Source: Clostridia bacterium
GTDB lineage: Bacteria; Bacillota; Clostridia; Christensenellales; CAG-138
Direction of reading: 5' to 3'
Length of the DNA stretch: 5,543 nt
Assembly: GCA_017435185.1 (NCBI GenBank)
Contig: JAFSFN010000119.1
Coordinates: forward strand, 1 to 5,543
The translations under genes were made by a program, and so were the position numbers. This document shows, one piece after another, positions 1 to 5,543 of the stretch (position 1 is the stretch's first letter; each line of letters begins with the position of its first letter). A model generated the notes under the pieces. That model was given only the letters and a program-made list of their open reading frames with translations, searched no databases and was not told the origin of the DNA.

Positions 1-637
1 CGCCGGTATAAGGATAGCTGAAGAAATGGACGGCACTGAGCACAAGACCTCGTTTTGCCATCTGATATCCTGCAACGGGACTGTCTATACCGCCGGATAT
101 AAGCAGTGCTGCTCTGCCTGCAGTACCTGTGGGCATACCTTGTGAACCGGGAATTATTTCGGTATATACATATGCTCTCTCTCGTATCTCTACATAGACA
201 CCAATCTCAGGGTTATGTATATCGACAGACAAGTTCGAGAATTTTTGAAGTATATCGTGACCCAATTCACGGTTTATCATCTCGGAAGTCATCGGGAACG
301 ACTTGTCGCTTCGGCGTGAAAACACCTTGAATGTTGCTGCTTTGTCAGCAGGCAGAAGCGAGAACGCAGTTTCCTTTACGACATTATAATCATTCTCAAC
401 AGCTAAAGCCGGGCTTATTGAATGTACTCCGAAAACGCATGTGAGCTTTGAGATGGCTTCTTCAAGTTTATCATCGGTAACACCCCATACATATATTCTG
501 CCCTGTTCTTTGCGTACTGTGGCATTCATGCCACGCAAAGCAAGTTTGATATTGTTGATGAGTTTGTTTTCAAAGAACGGACGATTGAGCCCTTTCAAGT
601 GTATCTCGCCGTAGCGTATCAAAAGTACGTGTTCCAA
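1..637 (-). CDS. thiI: ThiI, tRNA 4-thiouridine synthase (5' part; C-terminal half beyond window edge)
   Basis: ThiI adenylates a uridine in tRNA (U8 in known cases) and replaces its oxygen with sulfur to give 4-thiouridine, using persulfide from a cysteine desulfurase. The 212 visible residues begin with the family's N-terminal signature: LLIRYGEIHLKG (5-16) followed by NRPFFE (18-23). Residues to about 60 fit the ferredoxin-like domain and about 61-165 the THUMP tRNA-binding domain. The linker GMPTGTAG (167-174) leads into the ATP pyrophosphatase PP-loop SGGIDSP (181-187), then KRG (195-197) and the VHFFSYPYTG segment, where the window ends. Known ThiI proteins are about 390-480 residues, so roughly half is missing, including the catalytic cysteine region; a C-terminal rhodanese domain cannot be assessed. 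The start is TTG: no in-frame ATG or GTG lies between it and an in-frame stop 36-40 bases upstream, and it aligns with the family N-terminus. It lies 16 bases downstream of the desulfurase gene, its expected sulfur donor. Identity is near certain. Confidence 0.95.
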   Translation of the reverse strand, partial: MEHVLLIRYGEIHLKGLNRPFFENKLINNIKLALRGMNATVRKEQGRIYVWGVTDDKLEEAISKLTCVFGVHSISPALAVENDYNVVKETAFSLLPADKAATFKVFSRRSDKSFPMTSEMINRELGHDILQKFSNLSVDIHNPEIGVYVEIRERAYVYTEIIPGSQGMPTGTAGRAALLISGGIDSPVAGYQMAKRGLVLSAVHFFSYPYTG

Positions 638-648
638 TTTTTTGTTTA

Positions 649-654
649 TCCTTT
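649..654 (-). promoter_or_regulatory. Ribosome binding site for thiI (AAAGGA), supporting a TTG start
   Basis: On the minus strand AAAGGA spans 654 down to 649, beginning at the last base of the upstream gene's TGA stop. It is followed by an A-rich 11-base spacer and then TTG at 637-635. No ATG or GTG in the thiI frame lies between the nearest upstream in-frame stop and this TTG, so the site supports a TTG start. Its nearness to the upstream stop codon suggests translational coupling. The spacer is a little long, so initiation may be weak. Confidence 0.55.
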
Positions 655-1802
655 CATCTTCTTTTGAATCTTCTCAGCATGGGAATAATTTCTTCAAGAA
701 CATCGGCCGTTTTATTTATCTCGTCCAAAGTATTGAAGGGCGAAAAGCTGAAGCGTATCGCACTCTCCTGCCTGTTTTGAGGGAGTCCCATTTCCATGAG
801 CACTCTGCTCTTGCCTTGTTTTTTTGCACTGCACGCTGAACCGGTGGATACATATATCCGCCTTTCTTCAAGTGCATGGAGCAAAACTTCGCCTCTGACT
901 CCGATAAAAGAAACATTAAGCAATTGCGGTGCACTTTCATTTGTATCAGGGCTGTTCACAAAAACATTTTGTATCTTGCCTAGCCGCTTTTTAAGCTGAA
1001 GTTTGCATTCGTTCATATTTTGCCACAAACTTTCCCTTGACGCAACATAAAAAGAGACCGCACTGTCCATACCCATTATGCCGGGAGTATTGAGCGTACC
1101 CGAGCGCAGATTGCGCTCCTGTCCTCCGCCTGTTTGTCCTCCCGCAAATTTAATGCCCTTTCGCACATACAAAGCACCCACGCCTTTAGGACCGTGGAAC
1201 TTATGACCGCTTATTGAATAAAGATCACAGTTTTTAACATCAAAAGGAACTTTCAGAAAGCCCTGCACTCCGTCTACATGAAGCAGCGCTCTCGGTGCTT
1301 TCAGTTTCATGAGTTTCCTTACGGCAACAATATCATTAACTGCTCCGGTTTCATTGTTGACCTGCATAATTGAAACAAAAGTCACATCATTATCCAAAAT
1401 ACTTTCAAGATAATTAAGGTCAACTTTACCGGAAGAATCTACTTTTGCTATTGAAAGGCCGGTATTCATGACTTTCTGCATTTCTCTTGCAACTTCATAC
1501 ACAGAAGGATGCTCGACTGCACTTACTATTATTCTGCCTTTTTCACGCATGGGAAGCAAAGAACCGTAAAATGCCATGTTGTTGCTTTCGGTTCCGCCTG
1601 ATGTAAATATTATTTCATCACTGCTCGACGCACCCATTGCTGATGCAAGCCGCACACGAGCGGCATTTATATCTTTCTCACAACCCACCGCAGGTGAATA
1701 TGCCGCACCTGAATTGAAAAAGCTGTCGCTCATATATCTGCGCGCCGTTTCAGCAGCAATATCCAATGTGCGAGTAGTTGCACTGTTATCCAAATAAATC
1801 AT
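654..1802 (-). CDS. Cysteine desulfurase, NifS/IscS family (NifZ-like, partner of ThiI)
   Basis: This PLP enzyme converts cysteine to alanine and holds the released sulfur as a persulfide on its active-site cysteine. All 382 residues are present, the usual family length. Visible landmarks are DNSATT (5-10), the cofactor-phosphate motif TSGGTESNN (67-75), PLP-stacking His98 in EHPS, VNNETG (148-153), Asp177 and Gln180 in HVDGVQ, and Schiff-base Lys201 in SGHK. GGGQERNLRSGT (225-236) and catalytic Cys324 in STGSAC follow. CSAKK after the cysteine, with RVLMEMG downstream, resembles short-loop NifS/NifZ-type enzymes more than IscS. The N-terminal segment FFNSGAAYSPA replaces the common GNPSSxH motif. 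ATG at 1802 has a good Shine-Dalgarno, GGAGAG (1814-1809), six bases upstream. The gene heads a minus-strand unit with thiI, as nifZ-thiI do in Bacillus, so I infer it mainly feeds ThiI. Iron-sulfur assembly is possible, but no scaffold gene (iscU/sufU) is in view. I leave the symbol blank because NifZ, IscS and NifS naming overlaps. Confidence 0.95.
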   Translation of the reverse strand: MIYLDNSATTRTLDIAAETARRYMSDSFFNSGAAYSPAVGCEKDINAARVRLASAMGASSSDEIIFTSGGTESNNMAFYGSLLPMREKGRIIVSAVEHPSVYEVAREMQKVMNTGLSIAKVDSSGKVDLNYLESILDNDVTFVSIMQVNNETGAVNDIVAVRKLMKLKAPRALLHVDGVQGFLKVPFDVKNCDLYSISGHKFHGPKGVGALYVRKGIKFAGGQTGGGQERNLRSGTLNTPGIMGMDSAVSFYVASRESLWQNMNECKLQLKKRLGKIQNVFVNSPDTNESAPQLLNVSFIGVRGEVLLHALEERRIYVSTGSACSAKKQGKSRVLMEMGLPQNRQESAIRFSFSPFNTLDEINKTADVLEEIIPMLRRFKRR

Positions 1803-1845
1803 AGTTTTCTCTCCAAATTCTCATAAAGCCGTACAGATATAACAC

Positions 1846-1880
1846 AGCTCTTTTTATTTTATTGTATGTTAAAAACAGCT
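1846..1880. repeat. Imperfect inverted repeat, 11-base arms, 13-base loop
   Basis: The left arm AGCTCTTTTTA (1846-1856) and right arm TAAAAACAGCT (1870-1880) are complementary at 10 of 11 positions, with one mismatch between the AGCT end and the A/T run. In the minus-strand transcript it would form a hairpin in the leader about 45-80 bases upstream of the desulfurase start. The stem is mostly A-U, so its stability is modest, and the loop is also AT-rich. It could be a regulatory hairpin, an operator or chance in AT-rich DNA. It does not cover the ribosome binding site. Confidence 0.45.
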
Positions 1881-1938
1881 TTATTGCTTATCATACTACG
1901 ACAAAAGAATATTTGCATCATCTAAATCGTTCTGACGC

Positions 1939-1947
1939 ATTATAACA
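1939..1947 (-). promoter_or_regulatory. Extended -10 promoter for the desulfurase-thiI unit
   Basis: Read on the minus strand, positions 1947 to 1939 give TGTTATAAT, a perfect TATAAT hexamer with the TGn extension that lets sigma-A promoters work without a good -35. No good -35 sits 17 bases upstream; the nearest match, TTGAAA at 1976-1971, is 26 bases away. Transcription would begin near 1932, giving a leader of roughly 130 bases. The site lies in the divergent gap and faces the correct gene. Confidence 0.6.
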
Positions 1948-1993
1948 TATTATTAATTGCAGAGAACATTTTTCAACCCATTTATTTCACTAT

Positions 1994-2039
1994 TGCTTCA
2001 TAAAGTGGTATTGGTTTTTACTGCGATATGGGGTAAAAT
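1994..2039 (+). promoter_or_regulatory. Weak candidate promoters for the mcsA-mcsB-clpC operon
   Basis: Two low-scoring sigma-A-like pairs with 17-base spacers lie here. TTGGTT (2011-2016) with TAAAAT (2034-2039) has the better -10, but would start transcription near 2046, leaving the Shine-Dalgarno at the extreme 5' end. TTGCTT (1994-1999) with TTTACT (2017-2022) gives a more normal leader but a poorer -10. The operon needs a promoter somewhere in this gap. Neither candidate is convincing, and an alternative sigma factor or an upstream start is possible. Confidence 0.25.
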
Positions 2040-2044
2040 AAGCG

Positions 2045-2050
2045 CAGGAG
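2045..2050 (+). promoter_or_regulatory. Ribosome binding site for mcsA (CAGGAG) with long spacing
   Basis: CAGGAG ends 12 bases before the ATG at 2063, longer than the usual 5-9. The start is still preferred because MILCDKC matches the McsA N-terminus and no start codon in the same frame lies closer to the site. The spacing may lower translation of the first gene of the operon. Confidence 0.55.
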
Positions 2051-2062
2051 TGTTTATACTTT

Positions 2063-2539
2063 ATGATATTATGCGACAAATGTAAAACCAAAGAAGCGGT
2101 TATCCACCGCATCGTTATAACAAACGGCAAAAAGCACGCTCAGCATTTTTGTTCCGAATGTGCTTCACAGTCGGGTGTAATGGTATTCAAGCTGCCTACT
2201 TTTGCCGAGCTTGCCGATGATGCAAATTCGACAAACGCCGCTTTTGCCAAAAAATGTGTTTGCGGACACACTTTCGGTCAGTTCAAAAGAACAGGGGTTT
2301 TAGGCTGTGCAGAATGCTATAAAACCTTTGAAAGCGAACTTGCACCTGTTATCTCAAGTGCACAATTGGGCCGTTCGCAGCACCAAAACCGCAGTCTAAA
2401 AAACGATACTCACGACGATATCGCTTCGCTTCAGAAAAAACTGGATGAAGCCGTGGCAGCCGAAGAATATGAAGAAGCAGCTGTGCTTCGTGACAGAATA
2501 CGTGCCCTTTCCCGTGATACACAGGAGGAAAAGCAATGA
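2063..2539 (+). CDS. mcsA: McsA, zinc-binding activator/adaptor of protein-arginine kinase McsB
   Basis: McsA is a small cytoplasmic protein that binds McsB and stimulates its kinase activity; in Bacillus the pair controls CtsR and marks proteins for ClpCP. This one is 158 residues, about 25 shorter than the Bacillus protein. The N-terminal zinc module has CxxC pairs at Cys4/Cys7 and Cys30/Cys33. A second module has Cys65/Cys67, then GHTFGQFKRTG, then Cys82/Cys85 in GCAECY, a strong family signature. The Cys65/Cys67 pair is CxC rather than the CxxC of Bacillus McsA. The shortening falls mainly between the two modules. Residues about 120-150 form a UVR-type helical hairpin (EEYEEAAVLRDRI at its core), the kind of motif also found in UvrB and in ClpC's middle domain, and the likely partner-contact segment. 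The stop overlaps the mcsB start by four bases (ATGA), implying coupled translation and balanced McsA:McsB output. No ctsR gene precedes it. Confidence 0.93.
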   Translation: MILCDKCKTKEAVIHRIVITNGKKHAQHFCSECASQSGVMVFKLPTFAELADDANSTNAAFAKKCVCGHTFGQFKRTGVLGCAECYKTFESELAPVISSAQLGRSQHQNRSLKNDTHDDIASLQKKLDEAVAAEEYEEAAVLRDRIRALSRDTQEEKQ

Positions 2540-3537
2540 ATCTTTCAGATGTTGTACTGAGCTGTCGTGTGAGACTTGCCAGAAATATAGATGGTTTTTC
2601 CTTTCCGTCAAAAGCGGACAAAACGCAGACAGAAGCACTTACCCAAAAAATAGTAGATGCCGCATCCGAGTTTGGAGATCTGCGACACATCAAAATGGCT
2701 GACCTTCAAATGAATGAAAGACAGCATTTTGTCGAAAAGCATCTTGCAAGCCGTGAACTCATAGTGTCTGACTCGTCTTCTTTGCTTGTAAATGATGCGG
2801 AAAATATTTCCGTTATGATTTGTGAAGAAGACCATCTGAGGATCCAGAGTATACTTCCCTCTCTTGATTTGCAAAAAGCTGATGAGATGAGTTCTGCTGT
2901 GGATAATGTTTTTTCGCAGTCACTAAAATATGCCTGGAGCCAAAAACTTGGCTATCTGACTGCATGCCCCACAAATTTGGGTACGGGCATGCGAGCATCT
3001 GCAATGCTCCACTTAACAGGGCTTTTAATAGCCAAGCAGACAGACTCGCTCTTTAGGCAGATTCAAAAGCTCGGAATAGCTGTAAGAGGCTTTTACGGTG
3101 AAGGCAGTGCTGCACTCGGAGGCATATTTCAATTGTCAAACCAATTTACCCTCGGTGCCTCGGAAGACGATATAATAACAAGTCTTGATCGTATTTTACG
3201 GCGAATAGCCGAGCAGGAAATGAGCATACGAACACTTCTCTATCAAAAAAACAAAACCGAAATGGAAGATGTTATCGGGCGATCTCTAGGGATTTGCAGG
3301 CACTGCAAACGCTTGTCCTATAACGAGTTCATGCAGCATATTTCAAACATAAAGCTCGGCATAAGCCTTGGTATAATAACTTTCATTCCCATGCAAACTG
3401 TTGATGATCTGCTTGTTCAATGTCAAACAGCTTCTCTCGTCTCACGGATCGGCAACCCCATTGACAAGAACAGCGAAAACATAGCGAGAGCAGAATATCT
3501 GCAAAAAAATTTATTTGATACGGAGAAAAACGCTTAA
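2536..3537 (+). CDS. mcsB: McsB, protein-arginine kinase
   Basis: McsB transfers phosphate from ATP to arginine side chains; phospho-arginine then serves as a degradation tag read by ClpC. The 333-residue product has the phosphagen-kinase-like catalytic domain. Visible parts are VVLSCRVRLARN (6-17, nucleotide-binding arginines), VEKHL (66-70), the catalytic-glutamate segment CEEDHLRIQ (96-104, Glu98), LTACPTNLGTG with the conserved Cys144, VRGFYGEGSAALG (183-195, Glu189), QLSNQFTLG, and a helical C-terminal domain with KLGISLGII (273-281). By my alignment from memory, Glu98, Cys144 and Glu189 match Bacillus Glu121, Cys167 and Glu212. The RDxxRA phospho-arginine-sensing motif (Bacillus 337-342) is ENIARA at 314-319: Arg and Asp are lost, the second Arg and Ala kept. 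The N-terminus is about 18 residues shorter than in Bacillus; an in-frame TGA at 2515-2517 rules out an upstream start. AGGAGG (2523-2528) lies seven bases before ATG. It overlaps mcsA by four bases and clpC by one. Confidence 0.96.
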   Translation: MNLSDVVLSCRVRLARNIDGFSFPSKADKTQTEALTQKIVDAASEFGDLRHIKMADLQMNERQHFVEKHLASRELIVSDSSSLLVNDAENISVMICEEDHLRIQSILPSLDLQKADEMSSAVDNVFSQSLKYAWSQKLGYLTACPTNLGTGMRASAMLHLTGLLIAKQTDSLFRQIQKLGIAVRGFYGEGSAALGGIFQLSNQFTLGASEDDIITSLDRILRRIAEQEMSIRTLLYQKNKTEMEDVIGRSLGICRHCKRLSYNEFMQHISNIKLGISLGIITFIPMQTVDDLLVQCQTASLVSRIGNPIDKNSENIARAEYLQKNLFDTEKNA

Positions 3538-5543
3538 TGGATTTTATAGATCGTTTCACTCAAGGTGCAAAGGGCGCACTTGCGCTTGCACAGCAAAGCG
3601 CAAAAGCCTTGGGGCACAACTATGTGGGCAGTGAGCATCTGCTCATCGGTCTTCTTTCCGACACGGACGGCACGGCTGCAAAAGCACTTGCTCAATTCAA
3701 TGTAACCGCGGCTTTGGTTACCGAAAGAGTAAATGCGCTCATCGGTCCCGGAAACTATCACTTCACCGACAGTTTCGGCTATACACCACGAACAAAAAAA
3801 ATATTGGAATTAAGTCTTTACGAGGCTAAAACCTTAAAGAAAAACTATATAGGCACAGAGCATATTCTTTTGGGAATAATCCGTGAGAGCGATTGTGTTG
3901 CAGTAAGAATACTGTTAGATCTCGGTGTTGATTTGAAAGTTCTTCACCGCATTTTAACAGGTGCACCGTCAAACAGACCCAATTCTGTAAATCAGGGCAC
4001 AGCCAATGTTCAAAGCGAAGAAAGTGATACGCCCGTTCTTGACCAATATGGGCGTGATATAACTGCGCTTGCCCGCAACAGCGACCTCGATCCCGTTATC
4101 GGCCGTTTGGACGAAATACAGCGTATAATTCAAATATTAAGCCGCAGAACAAAAAACAATCCTGTTCTTATAGGCGACCCGGGCGTTGGCAAAAGTGCCG
4201 TGATAGAAGGTCTGGCACAAAAAATAGCAAGCGGTGAGATTCCCGAACTGCTTCGCAACAAAAGAATAGTTGCACTCGATATTGGGGCAATGCTTGCAGG
4301 TGCAAAATACAGAGGTGAATTTGAAGAAAGACTCAAAACCGCAATGGCCGAGCTTACTTCCAGCGGCAGTACCATTCTTTTCATTGACGAACTTCACACC
4401 ATCGTAGGTGCAGGTGCCGCAGAAGGCAGTGTAGACGCATCCAACATACTCAAGCCTGCATTGGCACGCGGTGAAATACAAGTCATCGGAGCTACAACAA
4501 TAGACGAATACAGAAAACACATTGAAAAAGATGCGGCATTTGCACGACGCTTCCAGCCTGTTACCATCGGTGAACCTTCAAGAGATGAAGCCGTAGCTAT
4601 ATTGTTAGGTCTGCGCGACAAATATGAAGCTCATCACAAGGCAAGGATAACCGATGATGCGATATATGCATCTGTAGACCTGTCCTCAAGATATATCTCC
4701 GACAGATTTTTACCCGACAAGGCCATAGACCTCATGGATGAAGCGGCCAGCCGTGTAAGGCTCGCAAGTTTTACCTCCAGTCCCGACATGAAGGAGAGCG
4801 AAAGCCGTCTTTCTTCGCTTTTGAAAGAAAAGGAAGAAGCCGTTACAAATCAGAATTATGAGCGTGCCGCCAAATTGCGTGATGAAGAACAGAAGCTGCG
4901 CAACGATATTGAGAAACAAAAAACAGATTGGGAAAACGCCCGTAACAACACTGAATGTATTGTAACTGAAAATGATATTGCCGAAGTGGTAAATGCCTGG
5001 ACCGGTATACCCGTAACACGCCTGACAGAAGATGAAAGCGAACGTCTCCTCCACCTTGAAGACATACTTCACAAGCGTGTTGTCGGCCAAGATGAAGCTA
5101 TATCCGCCGTGTGCCGAGCAGTGCGTCGTGCACGCGCAGGTCTTAAAGACCCTCGCCGTCCCATCGGTTCATACATATTCCTCGGTCCTACAGGCGTTGG
5201 TAAGACAGAGCTTACAAAAGCGTTTGCAGAAGCTATGTTTTCCGATGAAAACGCCATGATCCGTCTGGATATGAGCGAATTTATGGAATCTCATTCTGTC
5301 AGCAAGCTCATAGGCTCACCTCCGGGATATGTGGGTTATGACGAAGGCGGTCAGCTTACTGAAAAAGTTCGCCGGAAGCCCTATTCGGTCATATTGTTTG
5401 ATGAGATCGAAAAAGCACATCCCGATGTCTTCAATATACTTCTTCAAATCATGGAAGACGGCAGATTGACCGATGCCAAAGGGCGTACAGTTGATATGCA
5501 CAATACCATAATAATAATGACATCCAATGTCGGCGCTTCACGC
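3537..5543 (+). CDS. clpC: ClpC, AAA+ unfoldase of the ClpCP protease (C-terminal end beyond window)
   Basis: ClpC is a hexameric Hsp100 ATPase that unfolds substrates and feeds them to ClpP. The frame is open to the window edge, giving 669 of an expected 810 or so residues. The N-domain has two Clp_N repeats (about 1-65 and 77-140), each ending in a GxEH motif; Glu33 and Glu108 match the Bacillus Glu32 and Glu106 implicated in phospho-arginine binding. D1 carries Walker A GDPGVGKS (213-220), pore loop KYRGEF (257-262), Walker B ILFIDE (280-285) and an arginine pair FARRF (335-339). The middle domain (about 415-470) has a UVR-like helix, YERAAKLRDE (441-450), of the short type that separates ClpC from ClpB. 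D2 carries GPTGVGKT (550-557), pore loop GYVGYDEGG (597-605), Walker B VILFDE (618-623) and sensor-1 Asn664. The ClpP-docking loop, sensor 2 and stop codon are not visible. ATG overlaps the mcsB TAA by one base (TAATG), with GGAGA at 3522-3526 as ribosome binding site. Confidence 0.97.
   Translation, partial: MDFIDRFTQGAKGALALAQQSAKALGHNYVGSEHLLIGLLSDTDGTAAKALAQFNVTAALVTERVNALIGPGNYHFTDSFGYTPRTKKILELSLYEAKTLKKNYIGTEHILLGIIRESDCVAVRILLDLGVDLKVLHRILTGAPSNRPNSVNQGTANVQSEESDTPVLDQYGRDITALARNSDLDPVIGRLDEIQRIIQILSRRTKNNPVLIGDPGVGKSAVIEGLAQKIASGEIPELLRNKRIVALDIGAMLAGAKYRGEFEERLKTAMAELTSSGSTILFIDELHTIVGAGAAEGSVDASNILKPALARGEIQVIGATTIDEYRKHIEKDAAFARRFQPVTIGEPSRDEAVAILLGLRDKYEAHHKARITDDAIYASVDLSSRYISDRFLPDKAIDLMDEAASRVRLASFTSSPDMKESESRLSSLLKEKEEAVTNQNYERAAKLRDEEQKLRNDIEKQKTDWENARNNTECIVTENDIAEVVNAWTGIPVTRLTEDESERLLHLEDILHKRVVGQDEAISAVCRAVRRARAGLKDPRRPIGSYIFLGPTGVGKTELTKAFAEAMFSDENAMIRLDMSEFMESHSVSKLIGSPPGYVGYDEGGQLTEKVRRKPYSVILFDEIEKAHPDVFNILLQIMEDGRLTDAKGRTVDMHNTIIIMTSNVGASR

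Larger units (their letters stand above)
1803..2062. other. Divergent AT-rich intergenic region between desulfurase-thiI and mcsA-mcsB-clpC
   Basis: This 260-bp gap separates the two outward-facing units. It contains the minus-strand Shine-Dalgarno and leader, an extended -10 promoter for the minus unit, an imperfect inverted repeat, and weak promoter candidates plus a Shine-Dalgarno for mcsA. No coding frame of credible length or composition is present, and no tRNA or riboswitch fold is recognisable by eye. Searches by eye for the CtsR heptad repeat (RGTCAAA in tandem) and for CIRCE halves (TTAGCACTC / GAGTGCTAA) were negative on both strands. Confidence 0.8.

Noticed and set aside
106..330. 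Plus-strand open frame opposite thiI
   Set aside because: The opposite strand encodes conserved THUMP and PP-loop sequence. This frame shows no motif or promoter.
1803..1935. Riboswitch or T-box in the long leader of the desulfurase-thiI unit
   Set aside because: No T-box core, no TPP or SAM riboswitch consensus, and no terminator hairpin with a U-run could be recognised. Only the simple inverted repeat is present.
1896..1940. Minus-strand 14-codon open frame starting with ATG inside the divergent gap
   Set aside because: Its ATG overlaps the -10 hexamer, so it would not be transcribed from that promoter, and it has no ribosome binding site. It is probably chance.
1949..1976. Alternative minus-strand promoter: TTGAAA (1976-1971), 16-base spacer, TAATAT (1954-1949)
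   Set aside because: The -35 is good but the -10 matches only four of six positions. The adjacent extended -10 TGTTATAAT is stronger, so I list that instead.
1882..1999. Short direct repeat TATTGCTT at 1882-1889 and 1992-1999
   Set aside because: Eight bases repeated in AT-rich DNA, 110 bases apart, is expected by chance and has no further structure.
1971..2020. Possible CtsR operator (GGTTGAA-like and GGTATTGG-like stretches)
   Set aside because: Neither matches RGTCAAA closely, and the required tandem spacing is absent.
2245..2275. A frameshift at the AAAAAA run before the McsA CxC pair
   Set aside because: The conserved frame is the same before and after, so only loss of a whole codon, not a frameshift, could explain the CxC.
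2349..2702. Open frames on both strands across the mcsA/mcsB junction
   Set aside because: They conflict with the clear UVR and kinase N-terminal sequences and lack any family resemblance.
4130..4621. Several minus-strand open frames opposite clpC
   Set aside because: They overlap conserved AAA+ coding sequence, have no ribosome sites or recognisable motifs, and reflect codon bias of the real gene.

Overview
The window looks like a chromosomal piece of a low-to-moderate GC Firmicute, most likely from the class Clostridia. Three things suggest this: the mcsA-mcsB-clpC arginine-phosphorylation/proteolysis cassette, purine-rich Shine-Dalgarno sites (GGAGAG, AGGAGG), and a short-loop NifZ-type cysteine desulfurase paired with thiI. 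The placement comes from gene content and protein style only; no rRNA or other phylogenetic marker is present.

Left half (1-1802, minus strand): a two-gene sulfur-transfer unit. The upstream gene (654-1802) is a complete PLP-dependent cysteine desulfurase of 382 residues. Sixteen bases downstream, the 5' half of thiI (637 to the window edge) begins at a TTG codon. The desulfurase would supply persulfide sulfur to ThiI, which uses ATP to make 4-thiouridine in tRNA.

Middle (1803-2062): a 260-bp AT-rich divergent intergenic region. It holds a convincing extended -10 promoter for the minus-strand unit, an 11-bp imperfect inverted repeat in that unit's leader, and only weak promoter candidates for the plus-strand operon. 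I see no CtsR operator or CIRCE element.

Right half (2063-5543, plus strand): mcsA, mcsB and clpC, tightly packed with 4-base and 1-base overlaps, so almost certainly one transcript with coupled translation. McsA is a zinc-binding adaptor, McsB a protein-arginine kinase, and ClpC the AAA+ unfoldase that takes phospho-arginine-tagged proteins to ClpP. ClpC is cut by the right edge after 669 residues; all its ATPase motifs are visible, but the C-terminal end is not.

The window is mostly recognisable housekeeping and stress-response biology. I do not see a previously undescribed system. The points worth a second look are the absence of ctsR at the head of the operon, a degenerate allosteric RDxxRA motif in McsB (ENxxRA here), and a compact McsA whose third cysteine pair is CxC.
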